Assembly: GCA_014529385.2 (NCBI GenBank) | Contig: CM043959.1 | Span: 62,821,753-62,885,752 of the forward strand | Direction: 5' to 3' | DNA length: 64,000 bases | Source: Adiantum capillus-veneris | Lineage: Eukaryota; Streptophyta; Polypodiopsida; Polypodiales; Pteridaceae | Part shown: one piece after another, positions 1 to 11,159 of the stretch | Layout: the number at the start of each line of letters is the position of its first letter | Position numbering within the stretch: the first letter of the stretch is position 1 | Made by a program: the position numbers and the translations under genes | The notes under the pieces: model-generated | What the model was told of the DNA's origin: nothing | Seen by the model: only the letters and a program-made list of their open reading frames with translations | Database searches by the model: none

Positions 1-2
1 TA

Positions 3-1160
3 ATTGCTAGTTGTCACGACGGGGTTTGTGGTGGTCACTTTGCCCTAGACATAACAAGTAGGAAAATCTTGCAGGCAGGCTTCATATGGCCTAGCCTCAA
101 TCGTGATGTACACCACTGGTGCAAAACGTGTAAGTTGTGTCAAAAGGCCGGCACTAGGTCACTTATGCCTGAACCACAGACACCTATTCTCTCATATGGC
201 CCATTTGAAAAATGGGGTATTGATGCCATTGGGCCATTACCTAGGGGCAACTTAGGAAAATTCTACATTATCATGGGGGTCGACTACATGACTAGATGGG
301 CAGAGGCTACAGCCACCACTAGAATCACAGCGGTAGAGGTAGCTAAATTTATCTACGAGCACATATGCTGTAGGTTTGGCACACCTTTAGAGATCATCTC
401 TGATAGAGGGCCAGGTTTGAGAGCAGACTTGGTAGGAGAATTAATGCAGAAACTGGGCATTACAAGGAGGCACTCTTCACCATATTACCCTCAATGTAAT
501 GGCCTAGTTGAAAAGGTAAATGGAATGGTTTCTAAAATTATTACCAAGCAGGTAAACAATCATCCTGGAGACTGGGATAAGTATCTACTACCAGCTTTAT
601 GGGCTTACAGAACTTCATTTCGTACATCTTCGGGATTCACACCGTATCATCTAGTATTTGGTAAGGAAGCAATCCTGCCCGTTGAAGTGCAACTACAAAG
701 TCTTAGAGTAATGGCAAGCCAGCTTCAACAGCCCAACATGCATTTGAGAGATCACATCATCAACTTGGAAAGACTGCAGCTGGACAGAGAAGAAGCAATA
801 AATTATTATGCAGCACAAGCAGAGCATAGACGGCTTAGTTTTAACGAGCATCTCCGGAAAACAGAATTGAAGAAAGGAATGTTGGTGCTCCGCTATGACA
901 ATCGCTTGGACACGCGCAAGGATAAGAAACTCCTACTCCGATGGGAAGGTCCTTTCATCATCAGGAAAAAGTATGCCAATGGAAGCTACCAGCTTATGGA
1001 GGCTGATGGAAAACTTCATAAAACCAGGGTAGATGGTTGCCGACTTAAACCTTATTTTCTTCGATTTGACCAGGCTCCACCAATTGACATTCCAGATGAG
1101 GACACACCATCAGCCGCCACCTCTGATGATAATGATCAAATAGATGAGCTAGAGACATGA
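3..1160 (+). CDS. Ty3/gypsy integrase, C-terminal part of pol (5' partial)
   Basis: An open frame runs from the window edge to a TGA at 1158-1160, so the true start is off-window; a TTG at 69 is not a real start. The HHCC zinc-binding region is visible first (CHDGVCGGH, then WCKTCKLCQ). The DDE core follows: D in WGIDAIGPLP, D in SDRGPGL, E in NGLVEKVNG. The C-terminal GPF-type motif LLRWEGPF comes next. The tail is acidic and has no chromodomain. The product would insert element cDNA into the genome. All three core acidic residues are present and the frame is uninterrupted, so this copy may be fairly young. The polypurine tract and LTR follow within 30 bp. Confidence 0.92.
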   Translation: MASCHDGVCGGHFALDITSRKILQAGFIWPSLNRDVHHWCKTCKLCQKAGTRSLMPEPQTPILSYGPFEKWGIDAIGPLPRGNLGKFYIIMGVDYMTRWAEATATTRITAVEVAKFIYEHICCRFGTPLEIISDRGPGLRADLVGELMQKLGITRRHSSPYYPQCNGLVEKVNGMVSKIITKQVNNHPGDWDKYLLPALWAYRTSFRTSSGFTPYHLVFGKEAILPVEVQLQSLRVMASQLQQPNMHLRDHIINLERLQLDREEAINYYAAQAEHRRLSFNEHLRKTELKKGMLVLRYDNRLDTRKDKKLLLRWEGPFIIRKKYANGSYQLMEADGKLHKTRVDGCRLKPYFLRFDQAPPIDIPDEDTPSAATSDDNDQIDELET

Positions 1161-1171
1161 ATGCCTCTAGC

Positions 1172-1184
1172 CAAAAGGGGAGGG
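1172..1184 (+). other. Polypurine tract of element A
   Basis: A purine run (caaaaggggaggg) lies between the pol stop codon and the LTR start, where plus-strand DNA synthesis is primed in LTR retrotransposons. Four bases separate it from the TG that I take as the LTR start. Confidence 0.7.
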
Positions 1185-2018
1185 CTAATGATGGGGGCTT
1201 TTCACAAGCCAAGCTCCCATACCCCTCTTCTCTCGCCCCCACCCCATGAAAACCCCCTCTTAGGGAGGGAGTGATAAAAGGCATTGCAAAAACTAAGAAA
1301 AAAATAAAGTATGATTATGTAAATATATAAGAAAGGTAAAATAGGCCACCTCATGCCTGCGGGGTAGCCCATCCCCACCTTGCCTCCTTTTTCTTCACTG
1401 TTGCCCCGCCGTGTGTCCCTTTTCCTCTCCTCCACTCAAAAGGTCAACCCCCTCTCTCTTGCCCTTGTCCTTTCTCCTTTCTCTCTCCCCTCAAGCTACC
1501 CCACCTCTCACCAATAATGCATTATAACTCACCAATAATGCACCAACTCACATGCAACTTACCCTATCTTCCAAAATAGTATACCCCACCCCCTCTTTCT
1601 CTCTCCTATCATATCCCATGACCCAAATACCCCCCTCTCTCTCTAAAGGGCGCCATGTCTCTTGTCTTGTAGCTAAATAACCTCCCCCACACTCACACAC
1701 ACTCAGTTTCACTGAAAAAGGTGCCCACAGACCCATCCCCACCCGGTGGTTACCTAATTTTTCTTGTGTTCATCACATCTGCACACAGATTCACCTCTGA
1801 ACACACTCCCCTCTCTCCCCTCTTGTAATTAATTTATTCTCCATGTCACCTCTCACTTTTTCTCATCAACCCATCTCTCTCTCTTACTCTCTCTCTCATG
1901 AGACTGCTGTTCTGGCACATATACACACAGCCAGACAAGTGGGGCCCACAGTCACATGGCCTATGTAGATAATGATTTCTTCATTTCTAAATTCTAGAAT
2001 TTCTCCCCCCTCCTCTCC

Positions 2019-2026
2019 TATATAAA
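2019..2026 (+). promoter_or_regulatory. TATA box in LTR of element A
   Basis: TATATAAA followed by AGAGGGG, about 830 bp into the LTR and upstream of the AATAAA signal. This fits the U3/R boundary promoter. Confidence 0.6.
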
Positions 2027-2330
2027 GAGGGGTCACCATCACACTAAATACACACACACCATCACCAAAGAGTACACTATGCACTGTGTGTGCCTAGTGC
2101 ACACACACACACCCACACCATCACCATCACCGCAATCACCATGCTCATCTTGAGCATGACCTCTACACCCTTGGGCTATGGAAGATGAAGGGAAAATAAA
2201 TGAAGGATGATGGCCATAACCCTCGTGTGAGTCTTCACCATCAGCTCCCACCTATCCACCATGTGCTCTACCACACTCTCCCTTCTCATTCCCCTACCCT
2301 ATGCTCCCCATTTCATCGCCTTATTCTCTA

Positions 2331-2336
2331 AATAAA
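2331..2336 (+). terminator. Polyadenylation signal in LTR of element A
   Basis: AATAAA about 305 bp downstream of the TATA box, followed by a GT-rich stretch (about 2343-2395). This fits the R/U5 region. Confidence 0.5.
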
Positions 2337-2742
2337 GCTTGAGGTTTTGTGAGTATGTTTGCTTGCAATGTTTTGCCCATGTGAGGTGTGCGGAATCGCC
2401 ACCTAGTCTTGTGTTTGGAGTGAGCTTGTGTATGTGTGAAGGGTGTGCGGATTCCCCATCCTTTTGTGGTGCCCAAGTACTAAGCTGCTATACCCCCTCC
2501 CTCACTCTCTCTCTCTCTCTCTCTCTCACTTGATCTCATTCCCTTTCCTCTTCATCATTACTCCCAAGCATCCATCTCTCTTGGATGAAAACTTTGTTAT
2601 GGTGGTGTGTTGTTTGCGTCCTAGCCGTTGAAGCTAGGTGGTTGCCCCCTATTTGCTTTACCATGACAGGCTCGAGGCGCGCCATTCGGTCCCCGGTGTT
2701 TTAGAGGCTGTCGGGGGTTCGGGGTTCGCTTTGCTCCCGTCA

Positions 2743-3356
2743 CTACAACAAATGTGATTGTAGACAAATTTGCTCACTGTCCTCTCATTTACCTTTGCCA
2801 CACTTTGTGCTTCCACCCCCCTAGTCATATAGTCTACAGCCACTAGAATGTAGAGTTTACCATTTTTTGTCCTAGGTAGAGGACCCATAGCATCAATGCC
2901 CCAATTTTCAAAGGGTCCATTTGCAAGCACGATTTCCCTTGGACCATAAACCAATCTTCTATGCCCATTTACCTGACAATTGTGACAACTTTTACACCAA
3001 TGTTGGACATCCACATGCAGACTTGGCCAAACATACCCCGCAAGCAAAATCTTCTTCACAGTTAACTCTTGGGAAAAATGACCACATAATGCCTCTTCAT
3101 GCAACCCTTATAGAATGGCTGGAATTTCCTTGATAGTTGGTACTCTTCTGCACACTTGATCCTTCCCTTTTTGATAGAGGGATCCTTCTAGAAAGAGATA
3201 CCATGTGCTTGCCTTTTTCATGAGTCTCCTCTTCTGAGCCTTCGTGAAGTCTTGTGGAAACTCACCCTCCAAAATGTAGCTAATAATGGGAGTCAATGAC
3301 TCCAATCCCTGGTATCTCGGTTGCTTGACAGTTGTTGCCACCATGATGACTTGCAC
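2743..3356 (-). pseudogene. Integrase N-terminal half of element B, interrupted
   Basis: The minus frame from about 3104 shows the HHCC zinc domain (HEEALCGHF, then WCKSCHNCQ) and the first catalytic aspartate (WGIDAMGPLP). It ends in the middle of the Arg codon after HICC because element A is inserted there. A stop codon at about 3106-3108 separates it from the preceding RNase H/connector frame (3356-3108), so pol is also broken by mutation. Bases 2658-2742 of the open frame are element A LTR read in reverse, not integrase. Confidence 0.85.
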
Positions 3357-5321
3357 TTATTTCTCAACACATGTAACTGCTTGTTGTGCAAGTAAATCGG
3401 CATCTTCATTTTGTTTCCTAGAAATATGATATATTTGCACTTCTTCAAACTGATTAAACATCCTTCGAATGGCATGAACTTTTGCCTTAAGCTTTCATTC
3501 TTGCATGCCCAAATGCCTAAAATTTGCTTCACAATGAGAAGTGCATACCCTTTTACCATGAGACGTTGTATACCTTGGCCAATGCATATCTTTAAACCAT
3601 GAAGTAGTGTGTCATATTCTGCTTCATTGTTGATAGTTGAACCTGGTAGATTGACCTTCTCTTTCATGACCACCTCTCCACTTGGGTTGAGAAATACTAG
3701 CCCTCCCCCTGCTTTTCCTGTAACTCGTCGAAAAGCTCCATCAAAGAACAGGGTAAAAACATTAGGAATACTTTTAGGTGGTGGCAATGGTAGGGTCTTT
3801 ACTTCAGGCACCTGAATCTCCTTCTCATGTACCCTATAAGTAAGGATCCCTTCCAATTGTGCACGCACACTATCTTCTACCTTGAAAGAGTATTGGAACT
3901 CTTGCAATTCCATAATCCACTTTGAGATCCTAGTGCAAAGATTTATTTGAGATGACACCCAAGGAAACAAATTTTTTGCAGTGAGAATTTCAAAAGGTTT
4001 TGGAAGCAAGTAGGATCTAAACTTTCTCACTGCAAACATGAGAGAAAGAATCATGAGTTCTGCCTCCATGTAGCCTCTCTCCAAAGCATTCATGACCCTA
4101 CTAGCAAAGTAGATGGGTCGCATCCGGGTACTATGGGGATCTTGTTGTAGAAAAACCACTCGAATTGTTTCTTTCCCAACACTAGAGCTAACAAAGAATG
4201 TGTACTCCCAACAAGGAGGCATGAGTGTTGGTAGCTCTGACAGGATGACTTTAATGTTACAAAAGTACTTTTCAATCTCATAAGACCATGCAAATTCTAC
4301 TTGTTGTGTCAACTTTTGCAAAGGATAAAGCAACTCCGAAGCTAAGTGAATAAAGCGTGACATATACTTCACCTTTTGAATGAATGAGATGACCTCTTTG
4401 AGATTCTTGGGTGATGGGAGCTCAATAAGAGCCTTTGCCTTTGAAGGATCCACCTCAATACCTTTATAGGAAACCTTGTGACCAAGCAAGATCACTTCAT
4501 CCTCACCTATGTGACACTTGTCGGGGTTGAGTTGACCTCCCATGTCGTAGAGCTTCTTTAAACTTTCTTCTACCCTTTGTAGATGCAATGATTTTGAGCT
4601 ATAAATGCAAAAATCATCAATAAAAACCCTAATGGACTTTCCAAAGAATGCTTGAAATACCATGTTCATGAAGCGTTGGAAAGTTGCAGGAGAATTTGTC
4701 AGTCCAAATGGCATGACTCTAAAAGCATAACAACCCCAAGGAGTGATGAAGGTTGTTTTCAAATGATCTTCCAATGCGATACCTATTTGAAAGTAACCCG
4801 AGTAGCCATCACACACAGTGTACTTCTCATGACCAGCTACCTCATTTACTATCTCATCTTGAAATGGGAGGGGAAAGTGATCTCTTTTTGTTGCTTCATT
4901 GAGTGGACTGTAATCCACACACACCCTCCACTTGCCATTCTTCTTGGGAGTGACAACAACGGGAGAGACCCACTCTGAATTCTCCACTGGATAAATGAAA
5001 CCTGCTGCTAGAAGCTTTCTTACCTCCTTGAGTAAAGCCTTCTCCTTGATGACTCCTAGCCTTAGGTGTGGCCTTTGGCTTCAACTCAATTTTGTGTTGA
5101 AAGGCATCTACTCCACGCACATCGGTGTAGTCTTTAGCAAAAATCCTAGGAAATTTTCTTAACACACCTTTGATCTCCTCTCTTTCATCCTTTGTAAGTG
5201 TTGTAGATAACATAACTTCTAGCATTCTTTCATCTTCCACTTTTTGGTTTTCTTGGGAACCTACCTCTTCCAAACCTGGGCAAGAGGTCTCTTGGTTGTT
5301 TGGCTTAAACCTTACCCCCAT
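3293..5321 (-). pseudogene. Reverse transcriptase and dual RNase H of element B
   Basis: Two overlapping minus frames (5321-4896 and 4987-3293) joined by a frameshift near 4950-5050 make one RT. The palm motifs are readable: TVCDGYSGYFQI with one catalytic Asp, and VFIDDF with the Asp pair. A first, gypsy-type RNase H is degenerate (FVSSSVG where an active enzyme has Asp), as is usual in Tat elements. A second RNase H follows (LFFDGAF, NNEAEY), but the third acidic residue reads Tyr (VKGYALLIVKQ instead of a G-D-A type). The domain order RT, RNase H, archaeal-type RNase H, integrase supports a Tat-clade assignment. The frameshift and later stops make it non-functional. Confidence 0.88.
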
Positions 5322-5486
5322 GAATTCGATGGAAGACTCCTCTTCAATAATGCTGCGGCTACTTTATCCTTCTGAAGTGCTATCGGTCGAGCCTTCCTCC
5401 GTCTCACTTGGAGATGATTCTGCATGGAGCTCCTCTTGGCGTTGCTCTTTCATGTCAAAGACAACCTTCTTATGATTGTCATTCCT

Positions 5487-5867
5487 TCAAATTAGCTTTC
5501 CACTCTCCCAATCCTGCAATGCTCGCATTTTCATTAGCCATGGTATCCGTAGGATAAATGGATAACCATTTCCTTTCGTAGACATAACATAAAAATCCAC
5601 TGCTTTCTTAATACCAAAGGCCTCTACAAAAACATTTTTACAAATGCCTACACACCTAGCTTTGCTATTGTTTGCCATCTTGACTTTAGTTTCAGGTGTC
5701 TCATGGATGTTCATGCCTAGTTTTTGCATGAGTCCCTCTATCAAGATGCAAATTTGTGCACCCCCATCCACTAGACCTTTCCTAACCAATCTTCCTTTGA
5801 TGTAACAATCTAGCACAGGTCTAATATCCTCATTCATTTCAGCATGTGCAATTTTTACAATAGGCAC
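5487..5867 (-). pseudogene. Retropepsin-like protease of element B
   Basis: This short minus frame carries the active-site loop in the plant gypsy form (GLVDGGAQICIL) at about residues 33-44. Flap-like and C-terminal strands follow (VKMANNSK, then YPFILRIPWLMKM in place of the usual I-L-G-R-P-W). It lies between gag and RT as expected. Stops on both sides separate it from gag (ends 5928) and RT (starts 5321), so it is probably a fragment of one decayed polyprotein. Confidence 0.72.
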
Positions 5868-5927
5868 ACTCTCTTTTACCTTTCTCCTAGTGCTAACTGC
5901 ATTTGTTAAATCCCTCCTAACTTGTGG

Positions 5928-7142
5928 CTATAATGCAAGAAACTGAGGCCATGAGATATCAGGACCCTTACCTCTCATGTCTTCCAATAGGTTGTATGGA
6001 GCCATACAATGTACAAGAGGGAAGACTTGGAGATTGATACAACGTCGAGTCCTCTTAGTTTCCTTGGTCTCCTTTGCATTCTTTTCTCGTCCATGATCAC
6101 TTTGTGACGTGACTCCTTCTTTCTCCTTCCCTTTTCCACGGCCACGCTTAATGCCATTTGCTTCCATGTCAACCTCTTTTGAGTTTGTCACCTCTACCAC
6201 ATGCACGTTTGGGTCTAGCAAAGGTGGAACTCCTTTCACTCCTAGGGGAGGTGGTCTTGCTCCATTTGGCCTTTGTAGAAGCCGTGGTTGCTGACTAGTT
6301 CCTTCACCTGCATTCATCACTTGGTAATTCAAGTTAGGTCTCCCTGGATCCCCACGGGGACAAGGACAATTATACATCCCATGTTTAGACTCACCGAAAT
6401 TCCAACATTGCAAGACTCTCCTAGGTTGTGAATCTTGCTCTTCAAACTTCTTTGCTTGTCCCTTTGGACCTACAACTTGTGCAAGGTGAGTTGACAGGCT
6501 ACTTAAAGATTCATTCAACTTCTTGATTACTTCAGCTGTTACCTCAGGAAGCTCCCTAGATGTCGATGCTTGTGACTTACCTTTGGGTCTAAGACCTTCT
6601 ATTGGAACCTCTCCCCTTAGGCACTTGAGTTTCCTATACTTCTTGGAAGCTCTAATTTCAGCTGCATCATAGGTGGTAGGTGCATCCGACTCCACCTTTA
6701 CCTTAAGATCTGGAAAGAGTCCAGCTATGAATCTCTCCTTCTATAGAAATTTTGCACCATCACCAAGGTTAGAAACATTTTGTATCCATAGAGCCCAAAG
6801 ACGTAGAAACTCTTGCTTGTATAAGTAGTAGTCATCTAAATCTTTTTGCCTATGAGAAACAATGTCTTGCCATAGTTTTTGAGTGTTTTGGGGATCAAAG
6901 AAGTATTTCTTGAAACGATTCAAAACTTTTGTGTAAATCCCCTTAACTTCCTCAGGCAAAGAGTCAAACCAAGTGCTAGCATCTTTCCTAAGGACCACCT
7001 CAAACATTTCTACACGTTCTTGATCAGTTACTATCCTCTTGATACGACAAGACATCTTGAAATTCGCCAAAAATAATTCTACATCCTCTCCAGGATCTCC
7101 AAAGAAAAGAGGATATCCAGACATTTGGCGTTGGCTCTCCAT
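5928..7142 (-). pseudogene. gag of element B
   Basis: The frame starts at an ATG at 7142 and breaks near 6720, continuing in 6695-5928. Residues about 20-115 match a plant retrotransposon gag domain (ASTWFDSLP, then F..YFFDPQN and Q.DLDDYYLYKQEFLRL). A nucleocapsid knuckle follows (about 6405-6364), but the second cysteine reads Phe (CWNFGESKHGMYNC), so zinc binding should be lost. A basic Gly/Lys/Arg tract (GIKRGRGKGKEKEG) comes later. It encodes the structural particle protein upstream of protease. Confidence 0.75.
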
Positions 7143-7719
7143 TGGCTTGATTCCAAAATGACGTACGTTTTTGTTTTTTCAATAATATTTTCCAAATTGC
7201 AATCTATTCTACAACAAAATAAAAATATTCACATCAAATGACATATGATAATCAACTAGAGGTAGGATGACAGGGTTTGGTGACATGAGAATTTCTCCTA
7301 CTCTTTGGGCACCAAACATGAACACCATATGTTGTTGAAAATGGATTTTTCTACTAATTGCAATGTTTATTTTAATGTGTGGAGTGAAATGAAGGGGGAA
7401 AACCTCTATTCTTGGGCCATTATCCATGGTCTATGCATGACCTAATTCTTAAAACAAAACAAAAATATAGACGTCCAAACTAAGGTCGTACCTAATGAGA
7501 GGCAAAATAAAATGATTTACTGATGCGTTTATCTTTGCCAACCTAAGAGGACCTAAAATTCTACAAATCACACGTTGAAATAACAACTTAGTACTAACAA
7601 TTATGTGTACCTTTTGCCTTGCAATGGGAATGAAGGGATCATACAAATTCTCGTGATTCATGCAAGCTACTTGATTATGCTAAAGGTTGAGCCTACACAA
7701 AACATACACAAGCCCTCCT
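7143..7719 (-). repeat. Leader of element B with about 240-bp tandem duplication
   Basis: Two diverged direct repeats occupy about 7200-7443 and 7444-7680. Both contain related minus-strand frames of 72 and 70 codons whose C-terminal halves align (for example DYHMSFDVNIFILL against RYDLSLDVYIFVLF). The frames could be chance survivors of a tandem duplication. The sequence lies between the primer-binding site and gag. Confidence 0.5.
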
Positions 7720-7735
7720 CCGTGGGGGCACCAAT
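7720..7735 (-). other. Candidate primer binding site of element B
   Basis: On the minus strand, TTGGTGCCCCCACGG lies immediately inside the CA end of the 5' LTR. TGG at this position is the standard complement of a tRNA CCA end. I cannot name the tRNA with confidence. Confidence 0.5.
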
Positions 7736-7736
7736 T

Positions 7737-7908
7737 TGAGGCGGTCCGGGGCGGGCAACAAGAAGAGTGGACTCTAAGCACTTTTCTAGGCTCCCGTGCT
7801 GCTCAATTGGGTTGGGGTTTGAAAAAACAACAAACACACACACAAGCCCGCAACCTAACCCTACACAAATTTTGGGCACCACCTAGTTTTGGATGCGAAC
7901 TAGGACGG

Positions 7909-7990
<82 letters not shown>

Positions 7991-10388
7991 CTCGGGCTGC
8001 TTTGAAATGTTCAACAGTGATCAAGCAAACACAATTATATATGTAAGAAAAAGAGGGAAGGGGGAGGGGGTGATTGTTGCACTAATACCTTCGATCTTAC
8101 AAATCTGTCATGACCCATGAAAGTGAGATTAGTATTTGTTCAATATAGCTTGAGTAAGTTACACCACAACACATCACAAGATAAGCCACACCAATCACTG
8201 TCTTAAAGCCAGAGGAGTCCTCTCCACCCTGTCTGACTCTTACAGTATGTGGGATTTATGGCTAAATTGATGAGAACACCCAGAGACAAGCTATCAAGAC
8301 CTTAAAAAAAAAACACCAAGACACTTACACAACATTGTTGTCCATTACTTCATGTTGGAAGAGAGACAAAGTGTCCAAGCTTACTCCAAATCCACCCTCC
8401 TTGATTCAGCAAATGTTGGGCTTACACTAGTAGGAGAAATGATAGATTTCCTACTCTCGATTTAATGATCACTCTCTTTTATAATGGCATAGAGTTCCCT
8501 TGCTATCTACCCCTAATACAACACATGCATATGCATAAGAAAATGAGCTTCCACTCAAGAGCTCCTTCTAGAGAGGTTGAGCTTGGATTCTCAAGCTATA
8601 CCATAGTGCTCTTGCTTATGGCTCCCCCATTTTTGTGCTAGCTACACCCTCATTTTATAGCAATTTTGAGGGCTAGGTTTACTCCTCTAACCATGGTTGG
8701 GTTAGATTTTCAGCACTTATCTAATTTCCTTTGCTTAGAAATATCAAGAAGTTGGTGGGGATAGATGAAGAAGAGAGAGAAGAGAGAAGTGGAGGTGATA
8801 GGACTTTTCATAGGAGGTTAGTGTAAGTAAATTAGTAGAGTTAGTAGTTTTATTAATTTACAAATGAAATTGGATATTTACAATGGAAGTATCCATATAG
8901 GATACAAATAAGGAAGAAAAAACTCTTAATTGGTAAGAAAACATGGATTTCTTACAATGTTGATGCTCCAAGTGTCTTGAGTAGAGTCAATTTTGACGCT
9001 TGTTGACGGTCCACTAGCTTTGACGGTATGTTTTTTCTCCACTCTTGACCTTCCTTGAGAGCCAAGGTAAGTGAACATGAGTAATCAATCACCATGATGC
9101 TGTCTTTCAAGAGAAGAGGCTCAATTTTGTGGTTTTTTTATAGATATGGGTTATATGGATGAGGAAAAATGAGACTAGCTGGTCAATTTTGGAATGGAAG
9201 TGTGTGTAGGAGACATGAGTTCACCATGGTTTCTCTTATTCTTCAAGGTTGAGAAGAAGGTGAGTAGGGTGCAGAGAGGAGTGGTGAGAGAGGTGGGGAT
9301 GATGAGTGGAGAAGTGTGTGTGAAAGAGGAAAATGATAAAGTGGAAGAGGGAGTGTGGCTGCATAGCATGGGCAAACTGGGGTCCACCAATAAAATCATA
9401 GCTCAGAGACCATAGCTCAAAAAAATATAAAAAAATTTAAGATAAAAGTTCAGCTCACGAGCTACAACTTTTGTTTGTATCACCTTTTCAAATTCGAGGA
9501 GCATGTGATCTTTAAAAATTCAGCAAAACCGACTGTTTTTTCCACTGTACAAAGTCCTTGTGAGGTCCTTCTTTGGATGATTCTTTTGAATACCTCCAAG
9601 AGTGAGCTCCCCATGATGCATGCATGCATGCCACATACCCTTGACCTTATTTGGTAGGTCTGTCATTGAAGATATTGTTGAGATCATGATATAAGTGAAT
9701 AGTACAACTAAGAAAATCAAATATTGAGGGGTCTAAAAAAATTTGTATATGTCAAATATAAATAATATAGGTGCAAAAAATATAAAGGGGTAAAAATAAA
9801 TCTCTCTCATTATAAGTCTACCTTAAAAAGATGAATAGTTTTGGTGGTCTAATTTATGAGAGTAATAGAGAATAGATGTAGGAAGGAAAAAATCACAATA
9901 GTGAAAAAATATACACATAAATAGAACTAGTTTTTTTGGATTTTTGTTGGGATGGAGTTACACCAAAAATAAGAGAAGCTCGCATGAAATTATTTTTATA
10001 TGGAATAAATAGTATGAAAAATGGTAAGAAAAAATATGGTAATGGTGAGTTAATGTACATAGCATAAATAACACACCATAGGTAGAAATATTTAAATAAA
10101 TATTAAAATAATTATAAAAATTCCTTTTATTTATGCCCTATATACAATGAAATATTTACACACAAATGGGCCATAATATACTTACATTTTTTATATTTTA
10201 TAGTTTTTTTGGTTCAACTAGCCCAGTGGCTAGCTAATTAAGGGTTTTTAAGAAGATATGAGAAAAGTCCCCTAACTCACACACACTATATACAGTGAAA
10301 TGGTAGGGATAGCCACAATGTTTGGATGATTTTGGTAGGGTGGGTTAACTCACTATGGCAATTACGGAGAGCCGAAAAATGGCTATCA
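7737..10388 (-). repeat. 5' LTR of element B (2.65 kb)
   Basis: It reads TGATAGCC to CCGCCTCA on the minus strand. The boundaries come from a second copy of the same LTR at 43486-46085; both copies begin at TGAGGCGGTCC and end at GGCTATCA on the plus strand. The terminal blocks (about 7737-7905 and 9360-10388) are clearly similar to the other copy; the middle is diverged and indel-rich. An AG microsatellite sits at 7911-7988. I see no credible gene here. Confidence 0.75.
7911..7988. repeat. (AG)n microsatellite, 78 bp
   Basis: An uninterrupted AG dinucleotide run inside the LTR of element B. It is absent from the corresponding position of the related solo LTR near 43655, so it expanded in this copy. 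Open frames across it (Arg-Glu or Ser-Leu repeats) are artefacts. Confidence 0.95.
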
Positions 10389-10800
10389 CAGCCAACTAAA
10401 GGGATGACAATGCGGGCCGGAGACAAAAAGACAACAGGCACATTCACCAAGGAGACTACTGCTGCAACTTTTTTCGACCTCATCCAAAGGCAAGTGGAAG
10501 AACTAGTACACCTCCGACCTATACCATCAACACTTCCACTTTTTATCAAAGAGACCGCCACGATACACCACCCCAAACCATGTGGTTGCGACCACCTTCA
10601 CCCAAGTGTTGAAGTCGACAACAAGGCAGCCAATTGATCATGCACACTATGTGCTGACAACGTTGAAAGGCACCAAGAGAGAAGTTAAAATCACCTATCT
10701 GCGTGTGCTTTGCGGAGGAGAATATCATATCATGCTATTGGCATGGCCGACAATTTTCTGCCAGCCCTAGATCAAAACACATGGATTGTAACTACACAAC
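10389..10800. other. Unassigned DNA between element B and CACTA-1
   Basis: This 412-bp stretch flanks the 5' LTR of element B and the left end of CACTA-1. A plus frame through 10389-10637 gives no domain that I recognise. It may be host sequence or an older unrecognised repeat. The first bases after the LTR (cagcc) cannot be checked as a target duplication because the other end of B is off-window. Confidence 0.4.
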
Positions 10801-10814
10801 CACTACAAGAGGAC
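10801..10814 (+). repeat. Left terminal inverted repeat of CACTA-1
   Basis: CACTACAAGAGGAC. It is matched by the inverted terminus at 48296-48309 (CACTACAAGAGGTC on the minus strand) and, for its first eight bases, by the CACTA-1 right end at 16455-16462. The similarity to the 48-kb end continues for hundreds of bases, including the first intron-like region and the TTTAGGG stretch. Confidence 0.85.
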
Positions 10815-11159
10815 ACTTAAATTCTGGTGCCAATGACTGGCAACGGTATATGTGTAGGTAAGTATGGAGGGAGATGTAGTTTTTAAAAAATTCAGTTTTA
10901 AATTTTCAATGTCTGTTTTGATGCCTCATTTCATTCATTTTTTGACGTCTGTATGAATGTCTGTTCCGACGCTTGTACCGATGCCTCTACCATTGGATTC
11001 TGCAAAAAAAGAACCCGCGGGCTTTCCTTGCACATTTCTCTTCTTCTTGCGCCTTTTCTCTTGCTCTCTTCCTCCTCACCTCTTGAAAATCTGGTGCGAA
11101 ACAAGTTGTCGGAGGTGCTAATCTTGCTTGTGGACTACTCCATAGCACTAAGGTGAGAT

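Larger units (their letters stand above)
1..2742 (+). mobile_element. Element A: 3' part of a Ty3/gypsy LTR retrotransposon
   Basis: The sequence runs from inside the integrase through a polypurine tract to a complete 3' LTR, then stops abruptly where element B's integrase begins on the opposite strand. The 5' half lies outside the window. The LTR ends in CA at 2742. The next bases (ctaca, 2743-2747) belong to the interrupted integrase codons of B and are the expected target duplication, but the other copy is off-window. The lack of a chromodomain and the style of the integrase suggest a non-chromovirus (Tat/Athila side) lineage; this is inference. Confidence 0.85.
1189..2742 (+). repeat. 3' LTR of element A (about 1.55 kb)
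   Basis: It begins TGATGGGGG right after the PPT and ends CCCGTCA where element B's integrase resumes. It is CT-rich, with TATATAAA at 2019 and AATAAA at 2331 giving a normal U3-R-U5 order. A CT microsatellite lies at about 2507-2529. No protein of interest is seen; short frames on both strands reflect low-complexity CT and CA tracts. The left edge is inferred from the PPT and the terminal TG; the 5' LTR is not in the window for comparison. Confidence 0.78.
2743..10388 (-). mobile_element. Element B: decayed Tat-like Ty3/gypsy retrotransposon
   Basis: Read on the minus strand from right to left: 5' LTR (10388-7737), primer-binding-like site (about 7735-7720), leader with a tandem duplication, gag, protease, RT, two RNase H domains, and the first half of integrase, cut at 2743 by insertion of element A. 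The second, archaeal-type RNase H domain (about 3560-3790) is a hallmark of the Tat clade. Coding regions carry frameshifts and stops, so the copy is dead. The rest of integrase and the 3' LTR would lie left of the window, beyond element A. Confidence 0.85.

Noticed and set aside
1202-2631. Short frames in 1.2-2.6 kb as small host genes
   Set aside because: They fall in the CT-rich LTR of element A, without start context or conserved domain.
7893-8120. Open frames encoding Arg-Glu or Ser-Leu repeats
   Set aside because: They are translations of the AG microsatellite at 7911-7988, in several frames and on both strands.
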